Assembly: GCF_900465055.1 (NCBI RefSeq)
Contig: NZ_LS483250.1
Coordinates: 3,038,001-3,102,000 of the forward strand
Reading direction: 5' to 3'
Length of the DNA: 64,000 nucleotides
DNA from: Moritella yayanosii
GTDB taxonomy: Bacteria; Pseudomonadota; Gammaproteobacteria; Enterobacterales; Moritellaceae
In this document: positions 12,053 to 20,623 of the stretch, in pieces
How positions within the stretch are numbered: position 1 is the stretch's first letter
How the letters are laid out: each line of letters begins with the position of its first letter
The notes under the pieces: model-generated
Database searches by the model: none
The model's input: the letters and a program-made list of their open reading frames with translations, nothing else
Told to the model about the DNA's origin: nothing
Translations under genes and position numbers: made by a program

Positions 12053-12805
12053 ATGAAAAAACTATTAATAGCAGCAGCAATGCTTGTAAGCACAACGTTA
12101 ACGAGCGTAGCATATGCACAAGAAACAATTAAAGTCGGCATGTCAGGCAACTACTTTCCATTCACTTTTTCAAAAAACGATCAACTCCAGGGTTTTGAAG
12201 TTGATTTATGGGAAGAGATCGCGAAGCGTAATGATTCAAAAGTAGAATTCATCACGGTTAATTTTTCCGGTCTATTCGGAATGTTAGAAACTGGTCGTAT
12301 CGACACGATTTCAAACCAAGTAACCATTACCCCTGCACGAACCGCCAAATATGCATTTAGCCAAACTTACGTGTATGACGGTGCACAAGTAGTAGTAAAA
12401 AAAGGCAATACCGAAATTAACGGTATTAGCAACCTTGCGAACAAAACCGTGGGCGTAAACTTAGGGTCTAATTTTGCTGATTTAGTACGCAAATATGATA
12501 CGAATAACAACATTACCATCAAAACCTACGACACAGGTATCGAACGTGATGTAGCATTAGGGCGTACCGATGCGTTTGTGATGGATCGTTTATCATCACT
12601 TGAATTAATTAACAAATCACCATTACCGCTGCAACTTGCAGGCTCAACGTTTGAAACGATCGAAAATGCAATGCCATTTTTGAAAACAGAAAAACAAGAC
12701 GTGCTACGCCTAAAAGTGAATACAATTCTGGATAGCATGCGTGCAGATGGCACACTGGCTGCAATTTCAGAAAAATGGTTTTCAACGGATATCACTGTAA
12801 AATAA
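12053..12805 (+). CDS. Amino-acid ABC transporter substrate-binding protein
   Basis: This 250-residue periplasmic solute-binding protein of family 3 (polar amino acids, cystine/FliY-like) begins with a clear signal peptide: MKK, a hydrophobic core and SVAYA, with likely cleavage after Ala22. The mature part has the family features: GMSGNYFPFTF near the N-terminus, GFEVDLWEEIA, the DTISNQVTITPAR segment in lobe 1, and the VGVNLGSNF region in lobe 2. It is the first gene of a three-gene importer whose stop TAA abuts the permease ATG. The substrate cannot be fixed from sequence; cystine or another polar amino acid is likeliest. Confidence 0.9.
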   Translation: MKKLLIAAAMLVSTTLTSVAYAQETIKVGMSGNYFPFTFSKNDQLQGFEVDLWEEIAKRNDSKVEFITVNFSGLFGMLETGRIDTISNQVTITPARTAKYAFSQTYVYDGAQVVVKKGNTEINGISNLANKTVGVNLGSNFADLVRKYDTNNNITIKTYDTGIERDVALGRTDAFVMDRLSSLELINKSPLPLQLAGSTFETIENAMPFLKTEKQDVLRLKVNTILDSMRADGTLAAISEKWFSTDITVK

Positions 12806-13471
12806 ATGCAATTTAATTTTGAGTACATGCTAAACCTGTTCCCGATACTGCTTAAGTATTTGGGAACAACCATGCAGATGGCACTGATTGGTGTCGTCTT
12901 TGCCCTAATAATAGCCATTGGCTTAGCGGTTGTACGCACGTTCAAAGTGCCAGTATTCAATCAATTAGCGATGTTATTTATTTCTTTTTTTCGTGGCACC
13001 CCGCTCCTTGTCCAGTTATTTTTACTGTATTACGGTCTGCCACGCGTATTCCCAATATTGATCCACATGGATGCCTTTACCGCATCCGTGATAGGCTTAA
13101 CCCTGCACTTTGCCGCTTACAAAGCAGAAACTATTCGCGCCGCCATTATGGCGGTGGATAAATCCCAGATGGAAGCCGCGTTGAGTACCGGTATGACCAC
13201 GAGTCAAGCTATGCGCCGTATCGTGCTGCCACAAGCTGCACGTATTGCCACCCCATCATTGATGAATTACTTTATCGACATGATCAAAAGCACATCCCTA
13301 GCGTTTACGCTCGGTGTTACTGAGATCATGGCAAAAACCCAGATGGAAGCGTCATCAAGTTTTTACTTCTTCGAAAGCTACCTGGCGGTGGCGTTAATTT
13401 ACTGGGCTGTGGTAATGGTCTTTACCCAAATGCAAGTACATTTAGAACGCTACCTCAACAGGGCCTATTAA
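12806..13471 (+). CDS. Amino-acid ABC transporter permease
   Basis: This 221-residue inner-membrane permease belongs to the HisMQ/YecS type. It has about five membrane segments, the family-typical [19 protein letters not shown] after the second, and the cytoplasmic EAA loop ([22 protein letters not shown]) that docks the ATPase. The ATG follows the stop of the binding-protein gene directly, and the ATPase gene starts 1 bp after its stop, so translation of the three is coupled. Only one permease gene is present, so the transporter probably uses a permease homodimer. Similar to cystine permeases YecS/TcyL, though the substrate is not proven. Confidence 0.92.
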   Translation: MQFNFEYMLNLFPILLKYLGTTMQMALIGVVFALIIAIGLAVVRTFKVPVFNQLAMLFISFFRGTPLLVQLFLLYYGLPRVFPILIHMDAFTASVIGLTLHFAAYKAETIRAAIMAVDKSQMEAALSTGMTTSQAMRRIVLPQAARIATPSLMNYFIDMIKSTSLAFTLGVTEIMAKTQMEASSSFYFFESYLAVALIYWAVVMVFTQMQVHLERYLNRAY

Positions 13472-13472
13472 C

Positions 13473-14207
13473 ATGATCAAAGTGACTAACTTAAGTAAAC
13501 ATTTTGGCGATAATGTGGTATTACGCCAAATTGATTTGAATATCAAAGAAGGCGAAACAACCGTTATTATTGGTCCTTCGGGTACGGGGAAATCAACCCT
13601 GTTACGTTGCCTTAACTTTCTGGAACAACCAACTAGCGCGACCATTACCATTGATGACTTAGTTGTCGATGCCAGCACGGCAACTAAAAAGCAAATAACA
13701 GCATTACGTAAAAAAACCGCCTTCGTATTTCAAAATTATGCATTGTTTGCCAATAAAACAGCATTAGAAAATATTACCGAGGGCTTGATTATCGTCCGCG
13801 GAAAATCGGCAGAAGTAGCCAAACAAGAAGCGCTTACTATCCTTAAAAGCATTGGTTTAACAGATAAACAGGACAGTTATCCTTCGGCATTGTCGGGGGG
13901 GCAACAACAACGTATCGGCATAGCGCGAGCAATGGCAGCACAAAGCAAAGTGATCTTATTTGATGAACCAACCTCGGCGTTAGACCCCGAATGGGTGGGT
14001 GAAGTACTCACGTTAATGCGTCGATTAGCCAAACAAAAGCAAACCATGCTGATTGTGACGCACGAAATGCAATTTGCAAAAGAGATCGCAGACCGAGTGA
14101 TTTTTATGGACCAAGGTCAGATTGTTGAACAAGGATCCGCGGATATGATCTTTAATAACCCGCAAGATCCTCGTACTCGTACATTTTTACAGCGAGTAAA
14201 TCGATAA
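13473..14207 (+). CDS. Amino-acid ABC transporter ATP-binding protein
   Basis: This 244-residue ABC ATPase powers the importer. It has Walker [10 protein letters not shown] (34-42), Q-loop FQNYALF, signature LSGGQQQR (about 140) and Walker [14 protein letters not shown] (about 160-172), followed by the switch histidine in THEM. It is of the GlnQ/HisP/YecC (polar amino acid) type. Its location, inserted between dnaA and rpmH, which are neighbours in many gammaproteobacteria, is unusual. No clear terminator follows; the next transcripts start at the rpmH promoters. Confidence 0.94.
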   Translation: MIKVTNLSKHFGDNVVLRQIDLNIKEGETTVIIGPSGTGKSTLLRCLNFLEQPTSATITIDDLVVDASTATKKQITALRKKTAFVFQNYALFANKTALENITEGLIIVRGKSAEVAKQEALTILKSIGLTDKQDSYPSALSGGQQQRIGIARAMAAQSKVILFDEPTSALDPEWVGEVLTLMRRLAKQKQTMLIVTHEMQFAKEIADRVIFMDQGQIVEQGSADMIFNNPQDPRTRTFLQRVNR

Positions 14208-14579
14208 TCCGACACTATAAAGTGGATAAATTAGCAGTGCTGACTTGTTAGTTAGTAAATAGCCTGTATAATTCCCCGCTTGATCCCTGTGATCAGATTG
14301 GAATAACAGCAATTATTAAACCAAATTATAATTTTTATCTATATGGATAGGAATTTAGCCTATTATTTCATGTATCCAATCGCATAATAATCGGCCGAGA
14401 ATATCGAATTTAAGTGAGATATTGCTATTTTCACGAGGCGAGTATTGATTAATTATTGACTTGTTTTACAACAATGATTAAAATTCCGCCTCTTTTTGTG
14501 TTAGTCAAGTTGACGACCGGTCATTATTTCTTGGCTAACTCAACATAACTGTACAGTTAATTTTATAACGGATAAAGCT
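14208..14579 (+). promoter_or_regulatory. rpmH promoter and leader region
   Basis: This 372-bp gene-free region contains two good sigma70-type promoters. The distal one is TTGTTA (14245-14250), a 16-bp spacer and TATAAT (14267-14272). The proximal one is TTGACT (14456-14461), a 17-bp spacer and TAAAAT (14479-14484). The proximal promoter would give a leader of about 90 nt that contains the hairpin at 14500-14539. Confidence 0.75.
14500..14539 (+). promoter_or_regulatory. Hairpin in the rpmH mRNA leader
   Basis: GTTAGTCAAG (14500-14509) pairs with CTTGGCTAAC (14530-14539), ten pairs including one G-U. The 20-nt loop holds a second, smaller palindrome GACCGGTC (14515-14522). It ends about 40 nt before the rpmH start. 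It is not a terminator (no T-run). A regulatory role is inference. Confidence 0.55.
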
Positions 14580-14714
14580 ATGAAACGTACTTTTCAACCA
14601 AGTAACCTTAAGCGTAAACGTTCACACGGTTTCCGCGCACGTAAAGCAACTGTAGGTGGCCGTAAGGTTCTTGCACGTCGCCGTGCAAAAGGTCGTAAGA
14701 CTTTAAGCGCTTAA
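14580..14714 (+). CDS. rpmH: 50S ribosomal protein L34
   Basis: This 44-residue, highly basic protein of the large ribosomal subunit begins [20 protein letters not shown] and ends KTLSA, matching bacterial L34 in length and sequence throughout. The ATG follows GGATAAAGCT, a modest ribosome binding site. It heads the rpmH-rnpA-yidD-yidC transcription unit; rnpA starts 9 bp after its stop, as is usual. Confidence 0.97.
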   Translation: MKRTFQPSNLKRKRSHGFRARKATVGGRKVLARRRAKGRKTLSA

Positions 14715-14723
14715 TTATCAGAC

Positions 14724-15080
14724 GTGATAGATAAGAGCTTTCCTCGGGAGTTACGCTTGTTAACTCCCGAACACTTCAAAAACGTATTCGCAGACCCTGT
14801 GCGATCAGCCTCACCTCATATAACTATACTTGCCAAAAATAACTCCCTTGGACATCCTCGTCTTGGTTTAGCGGTACCTAAAAAAGCGATAAAACTTGCT
14901 GTCGGCCGTAACCGAGTTAAGCGTCTAATTAGAGAAAGTTTTCGGACACGCCAGCATGATTTTCCTAATGTTGATATCGTGGTTATCGCTAAATCTGGTA
15001 TTGCAAACTTGGAAAATGCAGAAATCGATGCATTATTGGAGAAGTTATGGCGCAAACTTTGTCGCCGCTGCAATGGTTAG
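14724..15080 (+). CDS. rnpA: Ribonuclease P protein component
   Basis: RnpA is the small basic protein of ribonuclease P, which with the M1 RNA matures tRNA 5' ends. The product of 118 residues starts at GTG 14724 ([18 protein letters not shown]), the usual N-terminus of gammaproteobacterial RnpA. The RNR motif [14 protein letters not shown] that contacts the RNA subunit lies at about residues 61-74. It is 9 bp after rpmH and overlaps yidD by 34 bp, a common arrangement that couples their translation. Confidence 0.96.
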   Translation: MIDKSFPRELRLLTPEHFKNVFADPVRSASPHITILAKNNSLGHPRLGLAVPKKAIKLAVGRNRVKRLIRESFRTRQHDFPNVDIVVIAKSGIANLENAEIDALLEKLWRKLCRRCNG

Positions 15081-15298
15081 GCACCAAATTAATTCGAGGG
15101 TACCAATTATTCATTAGTCCAATGATTGGGCCTCGCTGTCGCTTCACTCCAACGTGTTCTCAATACGCGATAGAATCAATAAAACTCCACGGATTTACAA
15201 AAGGTTGTTGGCTCACAGCCAAACGTCTATTAATATGTCATCCTTTTAGTAATAAACATGGTTACGATCCTGTACCTGACCCCAAACAAAGAGATTAA
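15047..15298 (+). CDS. yidD: Membrane protein insertion efficiency factor YidD
   Basis: This 83-residue membrane-associated protein has the conserved YidD core [16 protein letters not shown] followed by [16 protein letters not shown] and [14 protein letters not shown], with three cysteines. It is thought to help YidC-dependent insertion of inner-membrane proteins. The gene overlaps the end of rnpA by 34 bp in another frame and precedes yidC by 7 bp, the standard order. Confidence 0.95.
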   Translation: MAQTLSPLQWLGTKLIRGYQLFISPMIGPRCRFTPTCSQYAIESIKLHGFTKGCWLTAKRLLICHPFSNKHGYDPVPDPKQRD

Positions 15299-15305
15299 TT
15301 AGATT

Positions 15306-16949
15306 ATGGAATCCCAACGTAATTTACTTGTCATCGGATTATTGTTTGTCAGCTTTTTGCTATTTACCGAATGGCAAAATAAAGACAACCCGGTTGCAGT
15401 ACCAACAACGACTCAAGCGATCATTAATAGTTTAACTGGCGATGTACCCGCAGGCAGTGACTCATCCACTGATGCGCCAAATAGCACACAATCAAACAAT
15501 CTGATCACCATCAGTTCAGATGTACTTGAACTGACTATCGACACCTTAGGTGGTGATATTGTTCGTGCAGACTTACTTGAGCATGCGACAGAACTTGATG
15601 CAGAAGAACGTTTCACCTTATTACAAAATGATGCAACAAATGTTTATGTTGCACAAAGTGGTCTTATTGGCGCAAATGGTCCAGATGCAAACGTAAATGG
15701 TCGTCCACAATATACGACGACAGCGCAAAACTTTACGATTTCAGGCGATACATTAAGTGTCCCTCTGTCTTATACAGATACTAACGGGGTTGAATTTACC
15801 AAAATATTTACCCTAACTCGTGGCAACTATGACGTTGACGTTAGCTACAACATTAATAACTCATCTGCTAACGCGATTTCGGTACAAATGTACGGTCAAT
15901 TAAAACAAAATATTGATCTTGCCGAAGACCAGGGTAGCAGCATGATGATGAAGGCTTACCGTGGTGCCGCACTGGGTACAACTGATAAACGTTATGAAAA
16001 ATACGATTTCGGTGATATTAGCGATGCCAACCTAAGCCGCACAACCGCGGCAGGTTGGGTTGGCATGTTACAACATTATTTTGTAACAGCTTGGATCCCA
16101 GGCGATAGCCAAAACCAGTTCTATAGTTTGAACATTGGCCGTACTGACTTTACCCAAGGTCAAGCGATTATCGGTTTCAAACAACCTGTTGAAGCGATTG
16201 CGGCAAACAGCGAAGCAACTATCTCAGCAAAACTTTGGATTGGTCCAAAATTACAAGATCAGATGGGTGAATTAGTTGAAGGTCTTGACCTAACAGTAGA
16301 CTACAGCTGGTTATGGTTCATCGCACAACCATTATTCCAACTGTTACAGTTCTTCCACGGTTTAGTGGGTAACTGGGGTATTGCCGTCATCATGATCACG
16401 TTTACCGTGCGTGGTGCAATGTATCCGCTAACCAAAGCGCAATATACGTCAATGGCTAAAATGCGCTTACTACAGCCTAAATTAACCGCATTACGTGAAA
16501 AATGTGGTGACGACAAACAAAAAATGTCGCAATCAATGATGGCATTGTATAAAGAAGAGAAAGTAAATCCATTAGGCGGTTGTTTCCCAATGATCATCCA
16601 GATGCCTATTTTCATCTCTTTATACTGGGCATTAATGGAAAGTGTGGAATTACGTCACGCACCATTCGCATTGTGGATCAATGATTTATCAGCACAAGAC
16701 CCGTACTACGTATTACCGTTATTAATGGGTGTTACTATGTTCATAATCCAGAAAATGTCGCCAACACAAGTACAGGATCCAATACAACAAAAAGTCATGC
16801 AGTTTATGCCTGTGATGTTTACTTTCTTCTTCTTGTGGTTCCCTGCTGGGCTAGTTCTATACTGGTTAATGAGTAACGTGGTTACCATTATCCAACAAAC
16901 TATTATTTTCCGCTCACTGGAAAAACAAGGTTTGCATAGTAAGAAATAA
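15306..16949 (+). CDS. yidC: Membrane protein insertase YidC
   Basis: YidC inserts and folds inner-membrane proteins, alone or with SecYEG. The product of 547 residues has the gammaproteobacterial layout. An N-terminal membrane segment (about residues 6-22) is followed by a large periplasmic beta-rich domain (about 40-335). The conserved C-terminal insertase domain has five membrane segments (about 350-535) and includes RGAMYPLTKAQYTSMAKM and NPLGGCFPMIIQMPIF. Length and order match E. coli YidC (548). It is followed by a strong terminator at 16966. Confidence 0.97.
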   Translation: MESQRNLLVIGLLFVSFLLFTEWQNKDNPVAVPTTTQAIINSLTGDVPAGSDSSTDAPNSTQSNNLITISSDVLELTIDTLGGDIVRADLLEHATELDAEERFTLLQNDATNVYVAQSGLIGANGPDANVNGRPQYTTTAQNFTISGDTLSVPLSYTDTNGVEFTKIFTLTRGNYDVDVSYNINNSSANAISVQMYGQLKQNIDLAEDQGSSMMMKAYRGAALGTTDKRYEKYDFGDISDANLSRTTAAGWVGMLQHYFVTAWIPGDSQNQFYSLNIGRTDFTQGQAIIGFKQPVEAIAANSEATISAKLWIGPKLQDQMGELVEGLDLTVDYSWLWFIAQPLFQLLQFFHGLVGNWGIAVIMITFTVRGAMYPLTKAQYTSMAKMRLLQPKLTALREKCGDDKQKMSQSMMALYKEEKVNPLGGCFPMIIQMPIFISLYWALMESVELRHAPFALWINDLSAQDPYYVLPLLMGVTMFIIQKMSPTQVQDPIQQKVMQFMPVMFTFFFLWFPAGLVLYWLMSNVVTIIQQTIIFRSLEKQGLHSKK

Positions 16950-16965
16950 GCTTGCTAATCTTATC

Positions 16966-16991
16966 AAGGCGGCCCTTGTGCCGCCTTTTTT
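16966..16991 (+). terminator. Terminator after yidC
   Basis: AAGGCGGC (16966-16973) pairs with GCCGCCTT (16980-16987) around CCTTGT, followed by a T-run. It separates the yidC unit from mnmE. Confidence 0.9.
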
Positions 16992-17024
16992 CATCTAAAA
17001 AATCTACTATCTTCGGGTCATCAC

Positions 17025-18389
17025 ATGCTAACTAATGAAACTATCATTGCACAAGCCACACCGCCAGGACGAGGTGGTGTAGGTATTATTCGTATCTCTG
17101 GCGCAAAAACAGAGTTAGTCGCGCAGACAATTTTAAATAAAATTCCAACCGTGCGTAAAGCCGATTACTTATCTTTCTTGGATGAAGAACAGCAAACAAT
17201 TGACCAAGGTATTGCCATCTTGTTCAAAGCACCAAATTCATTTACCGGTGAAGATGTTTTAGAGTTACAAGGTCATGGGGGCCCCGTGATCATGGATATG
17301 CTGATGCGCCGTATTCTTAAAATAGACGGCATCAGAATGGCCCGTCCGGGTGAATTTTCAGAGCGTGCATTTCTCAATGACAAAATGGATTTAATCCAAG
17401 CCGAAGCCATTGCTGATCTGATCGATGCCACCTCCGAACGCGCGGTTAAATCAGCAATGAACTCACTGCAAGGTGAATTCTCGAAAAAAATTAATACCCT
17501 GACCGAAAGTTTAATCCACTTACGTATTTACGTTGAAGCCGCGATTGATTTTCCAGAAGAAGAAGTCGATTTTCTTGCCGACGGTAAAATTTCCCAAGCA
17601 CTGTATAACATCATGGACAACCTCTCAGCGGTGCAAAAAGAAGCCAAGCAAGGTGCCATAATCCGCGAAGGTATGAAGGTGGTGATTGCAGGCCGTCCTA
17701 ACGCTGGTAAATCAAGTTTGCTCAATGCGCTAGCAGGTAAAGAATCCGCGATTGTAACCGACATTGCCGGCACAACGCGTGATGTTCTACGTGAACATAT
17801 TCACATAGATGGTATGCCACTGCATATTATTGATACCGCTGGTTTGCGCGATAGCCCTGATCGCATTGAACAAATTGGTATCGAACGCGCTTGGCAAGAG
17901 ATCAATAACGCGGATCAAGTACTCTTCATGGTTGATGCCACCACCACTGACGCCACGGATCCTGCCGAAATTTGGCCTGACTTCATTGATCGTCTGCCAA
18001 GTTCGATCGGACTGACTGTGATCAGAAATAAAGTGGATCTTACCGGGGAAACACTCACTGTGAGTGACGATCAAAGCCATCCAGTATTTAAAATCTCAGC
18101 AAAAGAAAACATTGGCTTAGATGAGCTTAAGGATCATTTAAAAAAATGTATGGGCTACCAAAGCAATACAGAAGGTGGTTTCACTGCCCGTCGTCGCCAC
18201 TTAGACGCTATTGAGAAGGCCTCGGAGCACTTGCAGATAGGTAAGGAGCAGCTTGAAGTTTACATGGCGGGAGAGCTGCTTGCAGAAGAGCTACGTTTAG
18301 CCCAACAGCAACTGTCTGAAATTACCGGCGAGTTCAGCTCTGACGATCTTCTTGGCCGTATCTTTACTTCATTCTGCATCGGTAAATAA
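17025..18389 (+). CDS. mnmE: tRNA modification GTPase MnmE
   Basis: MnmE works with MnmG to add the carboxymethylaminomethyl group to U34 of certain tRNAs. The 454-residue protein has an N-terminal formyl-THF-binding domain ([14 protein letters not shown] at about residues 12-25). An internal Ras-like G domain carries GRPNAGKSS (about 223-231) and DTAGLRDS (about 270). The C-terminal catalytic Cys lies in the terminal CIGK. Its partner mnmG lies 2.2 kb downstream past oriC. A hairpin follows the stop. Confidence 0.97.
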   Translation: MLTNETIIAQATPPGRGGVGIIRISGAKTELVAQTILNKIPTVRKADYLSFLDEEQQTIDQGIAILFKAPNSFTGEDVLELQGHGGPVIMDMLMRRILKIDGIRMARPGEFSERAFLNDKMDLIQAEAIADLIDATSERAVKSAMNSLQGEFSKKINTLTESLIHLRIYVEAAIDFPEEEVDFLADGKISQALYNIMDNLSAVQKEAKQGAIIREGMKVVIAGRPNAGKSSLLNALAGKESAIVTDIAGTTRDVLREHIHIDGMPLHIIDTAGLRDSPDRIEQIGIERAWQEINNADQVLFMVDATTTDATDPAEIWPDFIDRLPSSIGLTVIRNKVDLTGETLTVSDDQSHPVFKISAKENIGLDELKDHLKKCMGYQSNTEGGFTARRRHLDAIEKASEHLQIGKEQLEVYMAGELLAEELRLAQQQLSEITGEFSSDDLLGRIFTSFCIGK

Positions 18390-18406
18390 TACACAAATAA
18401 CAATCA

Positions 18407-18434
18407 GGACGATCCTAACTTGGATCGTCCGTTT
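18407..18434 (+). terminator. Hairpin after mnmE
   Basis: GGACGATCC (18407-18415) pairs perfectly with GGATCGTCC (18422-18430) around TAACTT. The T-run is weak (GTTTATTT), so termination strength is uncertain. Confidence 0.65.
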
Positions 18435-18662
18435 ATTTACCTCCCAACTTACACACTGCCACTAAAGATCATAACCGCCACATTTAAAACACTTCGGCAA
18501 CGATCCAATACCATCCATGTTACAAACCCATCCACAGAGTTACCCACAAGTTACCCCAGATAAATGATAACTTTAAACACCGCTAAAATAGGTGCGGATA
18601 AATCAGTGATTAACATTCGTTTACTAGCAAATAACCGCCAATAAGCAAGTCTAATTATGGCT

Positions 18663-19697
18663 TTATACTCCAGCGATGCACGCTTGAATATCGAGGTGAT
18701 TATCACAGCAAAATTCTGTTGCTTGCAGTTGGGAAATATAACCTTGTTCTAGCAATCAGTGTATCTCACTGTATAAATTAGCTTGTAGAAATAACTTACC
18801 AGGCCCCGTATACTGTAGAACCGCGCTACTTTCAGACTGTTCATACAAGGCTTTCACCACAGGACCTGGTAACAGCCAAGTCTGAGCGATTAACGCCGAC
18901 AAGCGCAATGAGTGTTTGGTCATCATTTGACGGCATAACTTTGAACAGGGTCTAAATTGTGGGTCACTGATATTCATTTCATCGACGATTAATTTAAACA
19001 GCGCAATTTTACCCACATCGTGAATCAAACCGAAGAAATAGACTAAGTCAGGATCCTCCCCCTACTCTTGGCTAACTTTTTTGCCCACAAGGCCGTTGTA
19101 AGTGAATGCTGCCATAAATGCAGACCAAATAACTTAAAATAAATCGGCTTTATCTCGGTAATATGTTGCATCACGATCGTCTGTACAATCGATTTAATCT
19201 GTAAACCACCTAAACGAACCACGGTCGCTTACAAACTAGTGACTTCCTGAGACCCTAATTTATGACCAGCCGAGTTCACTAACTTGATCACATCAGCGGC
19301 TAATACTGGATCCTGGGTAATCAATGCCGCTAATTGTGCTGCGGTATAATCATCACGGTCAATTACCACCGGTACCTTATGCAATACTTCAGGTTGTCGC
19401 ATCACCATTAACGCGAAACTTTCAGGTCGGCCAACCCCCGCTGCCACTTAAGTAAGATGCTTTTTTCTAACGGGTTTAATCCAGCACTCGCTTCTGTTAC
19501 CACATGCTTATGATTAAACAGAACATCATAAAATAATGAACTGGTGTCAATTATCTCATCCGCTACAGCGACATCAGGTATACTCACTGTTGTCGTTACA
19601 AGGCTATTAATAACCGATTTAAGTGGCGTATACGGTGTCTTTTTAACCCGTAGAAACGACCAAATACAGTATGAAAACGTTGAAACAATGAAGCCAT
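18663..19697 (-). pseudogene. Decayed HDOD-domain protein gene
   Basis: Read on the minus strand, this stretch would encode about 345 residues resembling a HDOD (HD-related output domain) protein. It begins MASLFQRFHTVFGRF at 19697 and contains the typical segments LIDTSSLFYDVLF-like, QDPVLAADVIKLVNSA, VRLGGLQIKSIV and FGLIHDVGKIALFKL, ending at TAA 18663. The frame is broken by frameshifts near 19600, 19440 and 19065, an in-frame TAA at 19229 and an in-frame TGA at 18756. With five lesions it is certainly not functional as one protein. HDOD proteins are usually signalling or regulatory; the original role is unknown. Confidence 0.85.
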
Positions 19698-19784
19698 AAG
19701 TGCCTTAATATATATGAATATTATTGTAATAGACCATATTTTACAGAAAACACAGTGAAAGCATCGTTTAAATAAGAGGAAACC

Positions 19785-20234
19785 ATGTACACATTCGAAA
19801 TAATTGTAGGAACAACATTGGGATCGGCAGAATATGTCGCTGATCATTTGGCAGAAAAACTGATTGATCAAGGTTTTAAAGTCAATATTCACCTCGATCC
19901 TAATTTAGCCAGCCTACCGATCGACCATAACCACCCTTGGATCATTTGCACTGCCACGCATGGCGCAGGTGACTACCCTGATAACATCGCACCGCTTGCG
20001 CTACAACTGCAACAAACGACCCCTAATTTAAGCCGCGTAAAATATGCAGTGATCGCCCTGGGCTCAAAATCTTATGATCAATTCTGTAATGCCGGTCATA
20101 TGATCGATCGTCAACTGGCTAAATTAAATGCCAACAAGGTCTCTAAAACCCTCGAAATATGCACATTAGAAACGCCGATCCCTGAAGATGCGATCGACGA
20201 CTGGTACCCTGAATGGGCGAATAATTGGCTATAA
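19785..20234 (+). CDS. mioC: Flavodoxin-like protein MioC
   Basis: This 149-residue FMN-binding flavodoxin-like protein matches E. coli MioC in length and sequence. The N-terminal phosphate-binding loop is VGTTLGSAEYVAD (about residues 8-20), with TATHGAGDYPDN and LGSKSYDQFCNAG for the isoalloxazine site. The precise physiological role is unsettled, although MioC has been linked to biotin synthase activity in vitro. As in E. coli, it is transcribed toward oriC, which begins right after its stop, so its transcription may affect origin firing. Confidence 0.95.
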   Translation: MYTFEIIVGTTLGSAEYVADHLAEKLIDQGFKVNIHLDPNLASLPIDHNHPWIICTATHGAGDYPDNIAPLALQLQQTTPNLSRVKYAVIALGSKSYDQFCNAGHMIDRQLAKLNANKVSKTLEICTLETPIPEDAIDDWYPEWANNWL

Positions 20235-20269
20235 TATAACCATATACATGTTTTTTTATTTTTATTTTC

Positions 20270-20560
20270 TGTGGATAACTATAGTTATTTCTTGTGATCA
20301 ACCTATAGTTATCCTTGTAGAACAAATACAGCAATCAAGGCCCTGTGTATAACTCGGCTATTTATACCCAGCTTATACGTAACAAGCCCAAGCCTTACTA
20401 ACAGTAAGTGATCGACGCTAAACACATGATCTTTCTAGATCAAAGTGAGTTATCAACAGATCAAGGCGATCCTAATAATAGATCTAATAAGATCTCTTTT
20501 AAGATCTTTAAGATCAACAGTTGGATCTAAATAAATATATAATTAAGATCATTTGCATCT
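20270..20560. other. oriC: Chromosomal replication origin oriC
   Basis: The mioC-mnmG intergenic region aligns by eye, in reverse complement, with E. coli oriC element by element. DnaA boxes are R4 TGTGGATAA (20270-20278), an R3-like TTATCCTTG (20309-20317), R2 TGTGTATAA (20344-20352) and an R1-like TTATCAACA (20450-20458). Next to mnmG is an AT-rich unwinding region with repeated GATCT motifs (20480-20550). Twelve GATC sites fall between 20296 and 20550, ten of them within 140 bp, as expected for Dam/SeqA control. Short blocks such as TATAAGCTGGG beside R2 are also shared with E. coli. Confidence 0.93.
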
Positions 20561-20623
20561 GTGGGATAAAACCGTAGACTGTGCCGCTCTGAATATATCC
20601 GCCAAATAAAACCGAGGTGATAC

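Noticed and set aside
18526-18550. DnaA-box-like cluster after mnmE (CATCCACA, TTACCCACA)
   Set aside because: Each has one or two mismatches and there is no other origin-like feature; the real oriC is at 20270-20560.
20557-20568. TGTGGGATAA near the mnmG start as a fifth DnaA box
   Set aside because: It has an extra G within the box and does not fit TTWTNCACA.
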